A DNA stretch of 64,000 nt, taken from assembly GCA_030077755.1 (NCBI GenBank), contig JAQJZZ010000001.1:310001-374000 (forward strand), given 5' to 3'. How positions within the stretch are numbered: position 1 is the stretch's first letter; each line of letters starts with the position of its first letter. Positions 22,293 to 34,179 of the stretch are shown here, piece by piece. The stretch is from Filosporella fistucella (Eukaryota; Ascomycota; Leotiomycetes; Helotiales). The position numbers and the translations under genes are program-made. The notes below the pieces were generated by a model that was not told where the DNA came from, ran no database searches, and was given only the letters and a program-made list of their open reading frames with translations.

Positions 22293-23575
22293 ATGAATCT
22301 TCTCTCCTCTTTTCTTCTGCTAGCAAGTTCCTGCCATCTGGTGGAAGCAGTCTTAGACGCTCTTCCACTGTTCAATGCTGGTAACACATATTGGCTTGAT
22401 GCCCTCAAGACACAGGCACCGCCTACGTATACAATATCGAGATGGGCATATGGAATGGCTCCGCAGTCTTGTGTCGCGGATGCTATAAATCATCAGTTCT
22501 GTGGACAGTATAATTTAGAGGTGTATGATATTACTTACAGTGATGTATGTATTTGTCTTGAGTACTAAAAGTTAGGAGAACACCAGCTAATAGAACAGTG
22601 TGCGATTTCATACAATGTCTGTCGATGTAACAATGCGCCGATGACGATTGACACCATCGCTAAGAATGTTGGGTATGTACTTGACTCCTTCGTGCTCATG
22701 ATAGTCAACATAGTAAGAGCTGACAATTGTTTTCAGTCGCCTACCAGCTCGTGCCCGTCAGTGGGTCCGCCATTATGCTTTCTATGCTCCATCAACGGTT
22801 CCTCCATACAATGGATATGCCGCATTCAGCACTGTAAGTTTCTTCAAATAAAAGATATAGGTTTCTCTAACATGGTTCGAAGTCGATCGATATTAATGTA
22901 TTCGGCAACTACACTGACTCGACTATCCTTTGGCACGAAACAGGTCATAATCTGGACTTTTGGCAAGCTGGCGGAGGCTCATCATACAGTAGTGGTAGTG
23001 AGTGGCAGACACTTGCGGCTCTTGATTCATGTGTTGTAACTCAATACGCGAAGGCTTGTAAGTTCCTGCGCATAGCCCTTCATAACCTGCCCGTCTTGCC
23101 ATCAAAGAAGAAAGCAGCACTGACTGACCGCGAAATAGCATGGGCAGAACTATTTGCCGAAGTTTCCGTCTCCGCTACCTTCGAAGAAAACATTGGCCCC
23201 GTGCCGATTGGCACACAGTGTTGGGCAAACGCACTGACTAAAAGCCACAACATTCTCCGCCCGGCAATCAAGAACGTAGCAGGTGGACAATGTACGAATC
23301 GTCTCTCGAATTCGTTGACTGTATGTATGGGACCTACTGCTCGCGCATCAGGAAATTGTAAAGGGTATCCAGATATTACGCTCAAGAGATCTGTTGAAGC
23401 AGAGAAGAATGAGAATGCGGAGAGAGGCGCGGCGAGATTTGAGATGAAGGGTAATGTGAAGGTGTGGGATACGAGTATTGCGGAGGGCGTACCAATTATC
23501 GGTAGAGGACACAGAGCGCAATGGAACTTGGATAGGAAGATTGGAAAGTTGGTAGGAGCAGAGTTTGAGGGGTGA
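22293..23575 (+). CDS. Secreted zincin-type metalloprotease-like protein
   Basis: Five exons: 22293-22544, 22599-22672, 22737-22833, 22883-23057 and 23139-23575 (1035 nt, 344 aa). All junctions are GT-AG and in frame. The N-terminus has a signal peptide (MNLLSSFLLLASSCHLVEA). The domain continues GMAPQSCVADAI..FCGQYNLEVYDITYSDCAISYNVCRC. The zinc motif HETGHNLDFW sits at residues 159-168, where H159, E160 and H163 form HExxH. SWAELFAE follows, the usual place for a third ligand region. Even-numbered cysteines suit an extracellular protein. The general layout recalls conidiation-associated secreted proteins of ascomycetes, but I would not assign a name. It converges on the PIR/But2 gene with about 200 bp between stops. 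Confidence 0.88.
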
Positions 23576-23779
23576 ATGGGGTAAGCAATAGCAGAATTGG
23601 GTGAGGACGAGATAGTGACTAGCTTTACCTGAATGATGTAGATGATAACCCAAAAGAACAAACGATGATAAATAATATTCATTTCGTCGTGCATTACAAT
23701 AGACTCCATGTACAGACTTCTCCGCTTGAGCATCCTCCATCTCCCCAATCCCAAATCAGACTTCTAATACTGTGAAAGC

Positions 23780-25269
23780 TTAGCAGTATGTGATATATAG
23801 TCCTAAAGGAGATGGATTCCAGTCTTGGAAATAATTGAGATAAGTATCTCCGACCGCGCTCAGCTCATAAATAACCGTCTCTCCTGCAGGGCAAGAGAAT
23901 GTCGAGATGAGAGTGCTGCTTCCCTCGGTGAGTGTGAAGTCACCAAGGTCTGAAGATATAGAGGGGATGGTGTTCCAAGTCGTAGATTGAGTCGCTGGGG
24001 AAGATAGCTGTTCAACTTCTATCCCGCCGTTTCCTGAGAAGGTGTACGCCGACGTCTCAAGTTGGGATTGAAGAGGCAAGAGGAAGATCAATGAGCAGGT
24101 TTTTCCCGCGTAAGATGACGGAATATCGAAGTTGAACAAGGAAGATGTGCTCGAGGAGATGGTCCCGAAATATGATGTTCCATAGGATGTGGTGGGAGAT
24201 GAAGATGAGACTGGAACGATGAGATGAGGGTATTGATAATTGCCCGAGGTAGATGAGCCAGTCAAGACTGTTGGGACACAGGTTGCGGAAGTTTGTACCG
24301 AGGATACAGCCGATGAAGGTACGTAGGTCGAAGTTGCGCTCCGTACTGTGGTATTTGCCCAGTGTTTTGACGAGGTAGGCATGTAGGTTGTGACGAACGT
24401 GGTTGGAGTTGATGATACCGTACCCCATGACTGAGAATAATGGCTGGCACTGATTGGTGGAGGGATGGCCACGACTGAAGTCGATGGGGTTGGGGACACA
24501 ATATATGAGGCTGACGAAGTGGCAATATATGTCCAGCTCTGGCTTTTGGTCTCGCATACGGAGTATGTTGTTGGCACACTGAAGGTGTTTGTTGGGACCA
24601 CAATAGTAGTGATGTAATTCGACAGACTCTCGCTTTGAGTATAGGTTGTTGGTACTACAGCAGTAGTAGAGATGGCTGGGGATGTGCTGTATGTCTCAGC
24701 TGGTGGGACTGTTGCTGAAATTGAAGTTTCAGGTGTCGGCGTGCCACAGTCGTAGACGGTGACTGTGGAGATGATAACACTTGGAGGCGCCTGTGCGGCG
24801 CAACCACTGGCAGTGAGAGTGATCTCCACACATTTCAGCTGACCAATAACAGGAGTAGTATAGATGTTCCAATCATAATCCGAGGAGGGACAGGCGTAGA
24901 ACTCCAAGCTTTCGGAGTATTCAAGTGTGCCATTGCTATTGATGGAGAAGCCATAAGTTGGACCGACACCTTGGTCACACTGAAATTGTTCTACCTCCGC
25001 TGTGCCATTGTTAGCGTGTGAAAATCTGTTTAGAAACAAGGCCACTAACGAGTGAGAATACAGCCCCGGCCAGCAGCATCAGTGATTCCGCCATTGCTGA
25101 TGGTATATGTTGTAGGTGTGAGCTCTCCTCCTATTCTATTTTGACCATCGGCAAGCTGCCCTATAGTTCCGGACTCGCCTCCGGATGCAGTGAGTTCAAA
25201 AGAGCATGTTGATCTGGATGTTAAGGCTGATGCACTCAAGACCAGGGAAAGATTAATGAAGGACTTCAT
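23780..25269 (-). CDS. Cell-wall glycoprotein: PIR-like N-domain plus But2-like C-domain
   Basis: Exons are 25269-25050 and 24999-23780 (220+1220 nt, 479 aa), with intron GTTAGT..CACAG. A signal peptide (MKSFINLSLVLSASALTSR) precedes a cysteine module: CSFELTASGG..GQLADGQNRIGG..TYTISNGGITDAAGRGCIL, then QFQCDQG...FYACPSSDYDWNIYTTP..GQLKCVEITLTASGC. This is the pattern of the C-terminal domain of PIR-type mannoproteins. A Ser/Thr/Pro-rich linker follows (about residues 175-345). The last 130 residues (FDIPSSYAGKTCSLIFLLP...FSGNGGIEVEQL..TTWNTIPS...LYITYC) match the But2 C-terminal domain layout. It is likely a secreted, O-glycosylated wall protein. No GPI signal is visible; the protein ends in a cysteine. 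Confidence 0.88.
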
Positions 25270-26452
25270 CGTAAATAACACAAGAGTTGAAACGACAGTG
25301 TGATGGTTATGGAATGTTTGAAATGGATGATACAAAAAAATAAATGGAGGCTATCGTCCTCATATACTTGAATCCATATCCCGCTTGTGCCGGAATTTTA
25401 GACAAACCGGATGCAGAGGACTTGATGACGGCGGAAGGAACTTTGTAAAATGATCCACATCGAGACGCAGCATAGCCCTGCTACACGAGAAGGTATCTTC
25501 ATCGGAGTGTGATGACAAGTGAGAGTTGTAAGGCTCTTGTCCTAGAAGGGCTCACTAGTAGTACGGCTCATGAATGAGAGATCCAACCATTGAACCAAGA
25601 ATAGACAAAAACGAACGGATAGTCCAGTTGCGATTCCAACTAGTGGACAGACTTAGGAAAGGAAAAGCTTTTGCACCTGCATTGGTACTTCGTAGTAGTT
25701 TTACATCCCGAGTGGGTCCGTCTTGACATGTGCTTGGTAAAATGCCGCTTGACATCATATCAGATATCTCGGTATTGAGGCGGAAGTAACGGGTAAGCAG
25801 AGTTGCAACATGCGAGATGTTTGCCATATAGGCCACGACTTCGTGTTGACAAGAATAGATCTCAAATTGTGTTGACAGGAGAGTGAGATACCTGAAAAGT
25901 AGGATGCTTTATCTTCCAATGTTGGTCGGGCGAGGAGGGAACAAGGCAAACTCGATGTCTGGAGCTGACGCAGCATATGGTTGATGGGTGGGAGGAAAAG
26001 GAGCAACGGTCCTTTCAAAGAGGAATTTTTAGCTCGGATGTGTTCTAATGAATTTGTGCTCAGTCATTTGACTATTGGTGCAAGAAAGAGGAGCAGACAG
26101 GAAGCTGCGTAATAGTGTGTGTGTTGGTGAAGGTTGGATGTTGAGAAACACGCGTCAGAAATTTAGCACGCTGCATGACTCAGCACAGTTACATGATATG
26201 ATTTCGGATCCGGCAGGATCGCGGGGTTGTTTGCGTTAAGAGCTCGGAGATAGCCAGAGGGCCAGACCGACCCGAAGTTTCATTTCCGTTGAACGTTTTC
26301 CTCGTGATTAGTGAACAGAATCTGACGCTTCTGACTAACGATCATGATGGCGGGTCTCAGGCATATATGTGTTCCCATTTACAGATACACCATCGGCCTT
26401 GCAACTTCATCTGGTGTGCTAGGCTGGTGTGCACATAATTCAAAGCTATACC
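25270..26452. other. Intergenic, divergent promoters
   Basis: No gene is supportable. Frames at 25555-26018 on the minus strand lack any family signature. It contains the promoters of the wall glycoprotein (left) and the Zn2Cys6 regulator (right). Confidence 0.5.
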
Positions 26453-28207
26453 ATGGATCGTCCTGGAATCGCCGCAAAATCCTGTGTGCCTTGCCGGGAG
26501 AGGAAGCGGAAATGTTCCAAGGAATATCCAACCTGCTCTTTGTGCTACCGGTACGAGACCTGCTGTCCATGTTGACTATACAACTAATATAAATATTAGT
26601 CTCGGACGTCGATGTCGCTATGAACCGCTGGTACATGTCTCGCCAGTCTCTACCAGCAGCCTCACTTCGCGTGCTCTGCCAACGCCTCCATCAACTCCCG
26701 TCACGCGGGTAGAATCCGTAACTGGACCGCCTATACAATCAACGATTCACAATGTAATCACCGATCAATTGAAGCGTGCCGTTGGAGATACCCCCGCAAT
26801 TAAAGCAGTGGCTGCTAAGTATTTCAGCAGCGTTCATCTGTGGTTTCCAATATTGTCCAAGCCCACCTACGAGGAAAGACTCACTAATACGTTTTCTCAA
26901 CCTTCTGCGGAGTATAGCTTGCTGTCATTGAGTATGGCCCTGATTACCTCAGTACCACCAGAGAATGGACCTTGGGAGTCAGTTCAACCTCTCTATATGC
27001 TTGTAAAAAGTGCTATTGGCATGATCGAAGCAGCAAATGTGAGCAACCTAGAGTCAGTACAGTCAAGACTTCTTGTTTCTCTGTTCGAGTTTGGGCATGG
27101 TATAGAACCTGCCATGTTCATCTCTATTGCTTCGCTTGCACGAGCGGCTGTGGCTGCTGGACTCAATGAGCCAAACTTTGATCCATCCTGCCATGACGAG
27201 GCTCTCGCTGTCAAGAAAGAAGAGGGTTTCCGTGTGTGGTGGGGTATCGTTATGCTAGATCGGTGTGTACTGTTTTGGACTTCTTGATCACTTATGACCC
27301 TTTGCTAATTCATCAGAAATTATACATTGGAACGTGGTGACAGCGTCGGCGCAACACATGGTCTAGGAACTCCAACGAAGCTGCCCCGGGATGGGAATAT
27401 ATGGGACAAAAGAGTAAGGAAATCATTAACCTGCAGTAGTCATGTGACTCATATTTGACAGGTTTTGTGTTCCATGGAGCCTCTTTCCCTGTCAACACCA
27501 TCAAGTGTGCAAATCGGACCTTTCGCACGACAAGCTCAGGTATCACATGTTCTGGGTATATTTATCAGACACCTGCAAGATCAGCGGACCCGTGGCGATC
27601 TTGATGCAGAGGAATCGGATCAAATAGCTAGGACCTTGACCTCATTCTCCATGCTGTTGCCTGAAGAGACACCCCAACCTTGGCCAAGGTATTGCGGCGC
27701 CATCGGAATGTGTCACAGGTAAGCTTTGGTATATCATTATTGTGCTTACAAGATGCTAATAGTTATTAGTGCTCTGATGGTCCTCCATGAATCCCGACGT
27801 CAATTGGCTCCATCGAACGAATCAATTCGTCCAGGATCCCCCGAGTCACTTGAAGGATGTCTAGCACGTGTGAATCGTCTTGCTACTGGATTCAATTCAT
27901 TAATAAACAGGTCTGATATTGAATCTGTATCACCCTTCCCACCATATGGGCTTGCACAAGCCGCTTCAATTCAATTCCGCTTATGGGAGGATTCTGGAGA
28001 TATGGAGCATCTGAAGAGGGCCGAAACTTTGATTGAGATGATCGGACACTTCTGCAGGAGATGGAGAAATTCTGGTGAGTTGATAGATCATAACGCTTTT
28101 GAGCAAAGATCTAACACGCACAAGTGAAACAGATTGAGCGCCTCAAAAAAGAATTTCCCAAGTTAGCAATACAGCTGCCTGACGATAGCGATGGCGGCTC
28201 AAATTGA
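26453..28207 (+). CDS. Zn2Cys6 transcription factor with fungal-specific TF domain
   Basis: Six exons: 26453-26550, 26600-27262, 27317-27413, 27462-27718, 27770-28074 and 28125-28207 (1503 nt, 500 aa). The binuclear zinc cluster is complete at C11, C14, C21, C28, C31 and C38 (CVPCRERKRKC...CSLCYRLGRRC), with intron 1 inside codon 33, a common position. A Ser/Pro-rich linker is followed by the fungal-specific regulatory domain (FSSVHLWFPILSKPTYEERL...SLARAAVAAGLNEPNF...GFRVWWGIVMLDR). The last acceptor is AAG; using the next CAG would stop at once. It converges on the old yellow enzyme gene with 127 bp between stops. As the only regulator in 26.4-38.9 kb it is the likely controller of that cluster (inference). 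Confidence 0.92.
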
Positions 28208-28334
28208 AAAATCCCCTAGGCGGAGCCGCCACTTCCACTCCGATGGAAAGGAACGACCAATATTTGATTTGTTTCTCTTGCTGTGGTGAGGTATAGTCTC
28301 CATTTATGAGGCACAACCCAGCTAACTTATATCT

Positions 28335-29650
28335 TTACAGTATTTCACCAACCGGATAGTCGACATATCCTTCTGGACCGGGCGTGTATAAAGTCTCTCT
28401 TCTGAGTGGCGACAGTTTCTGTCTCAACCTGATCTTCTCCACCAGGTCTGGGTTACTGATGAACCACCGTCCAAATGTGATTGCATCAAGTTCCCCATTC
28501 TCCACTTCCTCGAAGCAATTTTCGTTGTCATACCCGCCAGTAGCTAGCTTCGGGGTATTTCGTAGGATAGCCGCAAAGTATCGGAGATGCATCTCGTCAG
28601 GCATTACAGCAAGAGTACCATTCTTCGAAGCTTGATGCAGGTTTTCCCACTTTACACTCTCCGACAAAATCAAATCTGTTCGTGGCTGTGTCAGACAGAC
28701 GTATGCAAGACCTCGCTTTTCAACTTCAGATAGCATGTAGCTGAACGTCGAAATAGGATCGGAGTGCACTGGAATCAACACGGTTCCAAAGGGACTAAAT
28801 CGTACTGCCGTTTTCGAGGCACCAATGGCACCCGACACAGCATCGAGCACCTCCAATGAGAATCGGCACCGATTCTCTTCAGTACCACCATATCTGTCGG
28901 TACGGAGGTTTATCTTGTCGTTAATGAATTGATCAAGGAGATAACCATTTGCTGAGGTCTATATATGGGTGTCAGTTTCGGTTCAGCGGCAAGAGGTAGT
29001 GGCTTACAATCTCAACGGCATCAAAACCAGCTTCGATGGCATATTTGGCAGCATGCACGTGGTCATCAATGGTCAGTGCAATGTCCTCGAGTGACATCTC
29101 CTTGGCTGTCTCTGTGGGTACACGACCGTTCACAGTGAATGGATTTGTTCCGCCGATATTTGTTGTCGACGAGCTGAGAGGCTGACGACCTCCCATGTTG
29201 ATGGCTACTCCAAAACGACCGACCTAGCATTCGTTACACTCGGGGAGTTTATATCAGTGATAGCGACTTACATGCCACAATTGACAAACCATATACCCGC
29301 CTTTCGCATGCACAGCATCGATAACGACCTTCCAAGCTTCTATGTGCTCTTTTGAATACATGCTAGGAACATTCAGGAAGTTGCCAGCCTAAGTCCAGCT
29401 ATGTTAGCCCGCATCTCCCACTGTCACGTTCTCCGAGATCACGAACCATTGTCGACGGGTGCATTCCTTCAGAGATGATCAAACCCCCTTTGGTAGCTCG
29501 TTGGGCGTAGTAGTCTGCTACCATCTGTGTCGGTAACCCGCCGGGACAGCGAGCCCGCGTCAGAGGGGACATGATAATTCGATGGGAGAGTTGCATATCC
29601 CCAATCTTCAGGGGCGAGAACAATTTACGTCTTTCTTCGATCGAACCCAT
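28335..29650 (-). CDS. Old yellow enzyme-type NAD(P)H:flavin oxidoreductase
   Basis: Exons are 29650-29447, 29388-29272, 29223-29008 and 28958-28335 (1161 nt, 386 aa). The first intron has a GTTCGT donor; the others are GTAAG. It is an FMN-dependent TIM-barrel ene-reductase: LFSPLKIGDMQLSHRIIMSPLTRAR at the N-terminus, [55 protein letters not shown], and the phosphate-binding GGYDNENCFEEV...ITFGRWFISNPDL. Oddly, the motif normally VEIHxANGY reads VEITSANGY. The substrate-binding His (OYE1 H191) is Thr180, while N183 and Y185 are kept. The replacement sits exactly at the exon 3/4 junction. Family members reduce activated C=C bonds; a tailoring role beside the P450s is inferred. Confidence 0.92.
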
Positions 29651-30194
29651 TTTGGTTATTCAAAGCAACTTCTGATGAAAAATTGAGGAAGGAAGATGGT
29701 GCCTCGAGCTGTAGTCTATGTGGCAAGGGCAATTGAGATATTTATATTCTTACTGTTTCCCTAGGACCTTAGAATCATGGCTCTTGTTGGGAGCTGAACA
29801 CGCCTCATTTCCATTAAACCACCTGGCAAAGACAGTTATGCAGTTATCTTGAAATTGTTGGGATCAATTTTGCGTAATTTCTCTGCTGCTGTGGTATTAC
29901 TAGAGGTCTCAAAGTAGATGATCCAATCATATTCCCGGAAATTCCGCTCATGCATCCGCATATGCTTCCACTGTTCAGTGCGCAAGGTCGCTGGGGCTCT
30001 CTTTGAAATGACACATAACGGCAATGCCTATTTGCGAACTGAAATGTACTCCGGAGTAGTCATTTTTGGTTTGCTGGCCAGCTTTCCAATAATCACTATA
30101 GTTGGAAGAGACATCTCAAGAGGTCACGTGAGCGACAATGAAATCTAGTATCAAATACAGCTTTATTATCTATCTTCTCTCAAAATATCTTCGC
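29651..30194. other. Intergenic, promoter of the old yellow enzyme
   Basis: A minus-strand frame at 30024-29836 (62 aa, with EQWKHMRMHERNFREYDWIIYFE) has a faintly protein-like composition, but its upstream frame is interrupted. I do not call it. The cytochrome P450 gene ends at 30195. Confidence 0.5.
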
Positions 30195-31953
30195 TTAGTA
30201 CCTCGTATCTACCGCAATACGTCCTTCGCGCTCAACCAGCGCAGCATGCTGTGGACTTCGTATTGTGATTTTGACAGGCAAAGGAGCAAACCTATGCTCC
30301 AGCCAATTTATCTCTAGCGACTTGATTGGTTGTCCCTACGAAAGATCAGTAATCTCTTCCACAGTAGCTACAAAGGTCTACTCACCGGAATCTCATCAAA
30401 ATCGAAGCAGTACAGAAGCCTTGCTATCGCAATCCAAACATTTGATTCTCCAACATTGTAGCCTGAACACACTCTCCTTCCTGTTTCACAAATCAGCTTC
30501 GTGTTCTCAGAATTTCATCCAGTCATACCGGGTCCAAATCCCCAGTGTCCTTTCAGAACATTATTGAGATCATTATTTAGAAATCTCTCCGGCCAAAACC
30601 GATTAGGATCCTCGTATTCTTTTGGATCAAGCGATATGGCTAGATTGCTCCAAGTGAACAACGTCCCAGCGGGAAATTTATACCCTTCATACTCATCATC
30701 CTGAGTAAGCATATGCGGTACTCCTATCTCTGCAAATGGACGCCATCGGAATGCTTCTTTCACCACCGCAGTGATGTAACGCAGACTCGGCCTGTCGGAG
30801 AATTCTGGTAATCGCTCTGCATTTGCTCCACATACCGAGTCAAGAGCATCGCGAGCGGTCTTCACCCAGCGTTTATCAGTTGCTGCTGCTGTAAGGAGAA
30901 TACTAATCGCCATTCTCGATGTATCGCTTCCAGCTTCAAGAAGTGACCCTAGAGCAAACAGTGTCTGTGTTTCTCCCAAGTTCGATGTTTCGGGATCATC
31001 CAAGAATTGAACTGCAAAACAATCCCGAGCTGTTCCATTTTCTTGTCTCTGCTTCAGTTCTTCTACTTCTCTTCGATATACCCTGCTACTATTAACACAC
31101 TGTAAGACTTTGGGCTTAGGGAACTAACTTCAAACACTTCTTAAAAGCTCTCTCACCCCTCGGCCTCCACCATTGCAGCACTTTCGGCAACCTATCAAGC
31201 ACAGGCAGAACATCCGCAATACTAGCACCAGGCTGCATTGCACTAATAATCTCATTGCTCGTCTCCAACAACTCCGTCGTCTTCGGATCCCCCAACTCCA
31301 TTCTTTTCCCAAAAACCACACTCATGATCACACTATTTGCAAACCTCTGATTGGCATTGTACCATTTATCTGGGGTATGCAGATAATCATAGATCAGATG
31401 CTTTGACTCGAGATCTTGGAATGGAGCGAAGGTGGAACTATTTTGTTTGTTGAGAATGGAGTGCATGATCTTGCGGAGGGAACGCCAGCGTGCGGAGTAA
31501 GGCATGAGGAGAATACGGTTCCCGCCTGACATGATTCCTGAGGTCATCGGGAGAGAGGCTCTGGAGGAGTACATTGAAGACCGTTTCTCCATGAGGTCGT
31601 TTATTACCCGTGAGGAATTGAGAAAGACCCATGTGTTGACGCCAATTTGGCAAGTGAACCTTAATTTTGTCAGTTTCCGTGTCTTTCTAAGGAGGATTAT
31701 TGAACTCAAAGACGACTTACATCTCTCCATATTTCTCAGCTTGTTCCTTCGCCCAGAGACCTTGTTGATTTGGAGGGAGCTGGAATGTATTGCCGACAAT
31801 TGGTGCACCTGGCACTCGTGGTGGCAGTTTGTATTTCTTACTGTTCAAATGACCGGACACAGCTTTCCGTATGACTGTCAATACAATAACGGCGAACACA
31901 ATTGTTGGCAGCAAAGTGAAACCATCCTGATATGTCACGTGGATAGCCATCAT
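30195..31953 (-). CDS. Cytochrome P450 (ER-anchored monooxygenase), five exons
   Basis: Exons are 31953-31721, 31659-31129, 31082-30529, 30480-30386 and 30335-30195 (1554 nt, 517 aa). An in-frame ATG at 32013 would add 20 residues. The N-terminal membrane anchor is LLPTIVFAVIVLTVI, followed by a Pro-rich hinge (KLPPRVPGAPIVGNTFQLPP). The I-helix is LGSLLEAGSDTSR, the K-helix ExxR is KEAFRWRP, and PERF is present. The heme loop FGPGRRVCSG is split by intron 3, with Cys444 as ligand. The overall type resembles the CYP64 / O-methylsterigmatocystin-oxidoreductase-like class II P450s. It is divergent from the neighbouring P450 across a 535-bp shared promoter, and the two proteins are clearly paralogous. 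The substrate is unknown. Confidence 0.93.
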
Positions 31954-32488
31954 GGAACAAAACGATTTAGGTGGTAGGAGTCGAATGCAAATCGATATCA
32001 AATCAAAGAGCATTCAATTCCCCTTTTTGCACCTTGCCTATCGGAATCAAAAGCCTCTCCAAACTTCCAGAAGGAGGTTTCTCCAAAACTTTGCAGGACG
32101 ACGAAGCAGGTGGGGCTGGATGCAACAAGACTCGCCTTCAGAATCGATGAAACTGGCAAGGTACCAGCACATCACGTACTGATCTAGGGCTTACGAGATC
32201 GCCAGTCGGACACTTGCCGGTTGATTAAAGTTTGGGTACCCCAACCTGGCTTTGTACCGCGAAAATTCATGTTGGAGTAAGGAGAGGGGATAATATGTTT
32301 AGTGTGGGGCCCCCAGGTTAGACTCCTCAACTTGGTCTGGGCGTTGGAGTTGGGGAGCCGAAGCCACCATCGACTCTCCAAATGAATCTCATCCGAGATA
32401 TCTGATTGTGACCTGGGATGTGTTTATCCAAGCCGATGCTCGAATTGAGAACTTGAACGTCGTGTCTCGAGACAAAATTTGGACTATC
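31954..32488. promoter_or_regulatory. Shared divergent promoter of the two P450 genes
   Basis: 535 bp between the start codons at 31953 (minus) and 32489 (plus); both genes also have upstream in-frame ATGs (32013 and 32408). A gtggggcccccag palindrome-like element sits at about 32304. I found no GCGGGG box here, unlike the FAD-monooxygenase promoter. Confidence 0.6.
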
Positions 32489-34179
32489 ATGGACGGATTA
32501 ATTCATTCTCTCCATTGCAAATTGCCTCCATGGCAATGGCTACTCAGTACTCTAATCATCTTTCCAATCATATGTTTCCTGTCGTTTTATTTCTGGGCAA
32601 CTCCGAATAGCTTCAAAGACTCACGCCGGAAGCATCTACCACCCGGTCCGCGAGGTCTACCATTCATAGGCAATTTCCTCGATTTGACAGTCGAAACTGT
32701 ACCGCAGAAAGCTGCAGCATGGGCAAAAACATATGGAGACGTATTTTATACGAAAGTAGGCGGCGCAGACTGGATATGGCTCTCCTCTCCAAAAGCAGTC
32801 AAAGATCTCATGGACAAGAAATCAGCCATTTACTCTTCCCGACCACCTGCTCCATTGGCAGCAGATACAGCATCAGCTGGAAGAAGACAATTATTCATGG
32901 AATACGGCCCAAGATACCGAGTCGTGCGCAAGATCTCACACGCGTTGCTCAATATCAATATGTCGACCCAATATCAACCCGTCCAAGATCTCGAGAGCAA
33001 GCAGTTACTGTTTGATCTCCTTCACGATCCGGAGCATTTTTACGATCATAACCGTCGCTATTCAGCAAGTGTCATTATCTCAATTACCTACGGCCACCGC
33101 ATTGCAAGTTGGGATAACGCCCTCGCAAAAAGGGTGTATGCTGTAGTAAATAACATGCAAGCCTATGCCTCACCAGGCGCATGGCTCGTCGATACTTTCC
33201 CTTCCATCCAACACCTCCCTCAAATCTTCTTCGGCAACTGGCGCAAATTCGGACAGAAATGCCACGAGCACGATGCTCCAATCTATCTCGGTCTATGGGC
33301 AGATCTGAAAAAGGAAATCGAGGAGGGGAAAGCAAAACAGTGTTTCTGTAAAGATTTCCAGGAATCTAATCCTGAGAAACAGGGGTTGGATACATTGCAA
33401 GCGGCGTATCAAGCTGGTGGATTAGTGGAAGCTGGTAGTGAAACGACGAGTGCTTATTTGAATACTTTTCTCATGTTTGCGACTCTTGATCCAAATATTG
33501 TCAAGAAAGCGCAGGAGGAATTAGATCGTGTGGTTGGAGGAGACAGGTATCCCAGTTGGGAAGATGAGGAGAATTTGCCGTATGTGAGAGCGATTATTAA
33601 GGAATTACTACGTATGAGACCACCGAATAAGATTGGGATGCACCACGCTACGACTGAAGATGATTGGTACGAGGGAATGTTTATTCCGAAGGGTAGTGTA
33701 GTGATTTTGAATTGGTGGTAAGTCATCCCCCTCCTCCCCTTTCCTTCAATTTTGATGGAAGGTCCTAACAAAACAGGGCAATAAACTACGATCCCTCTCG
33801 CTGGGAATCTCCCCACGAATTCAAACCTGAACGCTATCTTGGCTGGGATCTCCCGGCTGCTACATATATCAACGCCGCTGATCCATATCAACGCGATCAT
33901 ACCTCCTACGGAGCAGGCCGTCGCGTTTGTCCCGGTGTCCACGTCGCTGAGAAATCTCTCTATCTGAATATTAGTCGTATATTATGGGCTTTCAATATCT
34001 CGAAGAAGAAGATTGGAGGAGAAGAGGTGGAACCAAGAAATGCAATGGTGCCGGGTTGGATGTGTATTCCGCAGCCGTTTGAGTGTGAAATTACGGTTAG
34101 GAGTGAGAAACATAGGGAGTTGATTGAGACGATTTGGAGGAAGGCGGGGAAGGATATTAAGTTGGATGAGAAGAATTAA
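32489..34179 (+). CDS. Cytochrome P450, two exons, paralogue of its divergent neighbour
   Basis: Exons are 32489-33717 and 33777-34179 (1632 nt, 543 aa); an upstream in-frame ATG at 32408 is possible. The membrane anchor is WQWLLSTLIIFPIICFLSFYF, with hinge HLPPGPRGLPFIGNF. The I-helix is GGLVEAGSETTS, with Glu where many have Asp. ExxR is KELLRMRP, PERY is present, and the heme loop YGAGRRVCPG has Cys461. Segments such as LMDKKSAIYSSRPP and VQDLESKQLLFDLLHDPEHFYDHNRRYSASVIISITYGHRI align with the same places in the P450 at 30.2-31.9 kb. It has one intron against four there, so intron loss or gain followed an old duplication. A tailoring or detoxifying hydroxylase role is inferred. Confidence 0.93.

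Noticed and set aside
29836..30024. 62-aa frame with a faintly EthD/dimeric-barrel-like look
   Set aside because: Too short, upstream frame interrupted, similarity too weak to call even a pseudogene.
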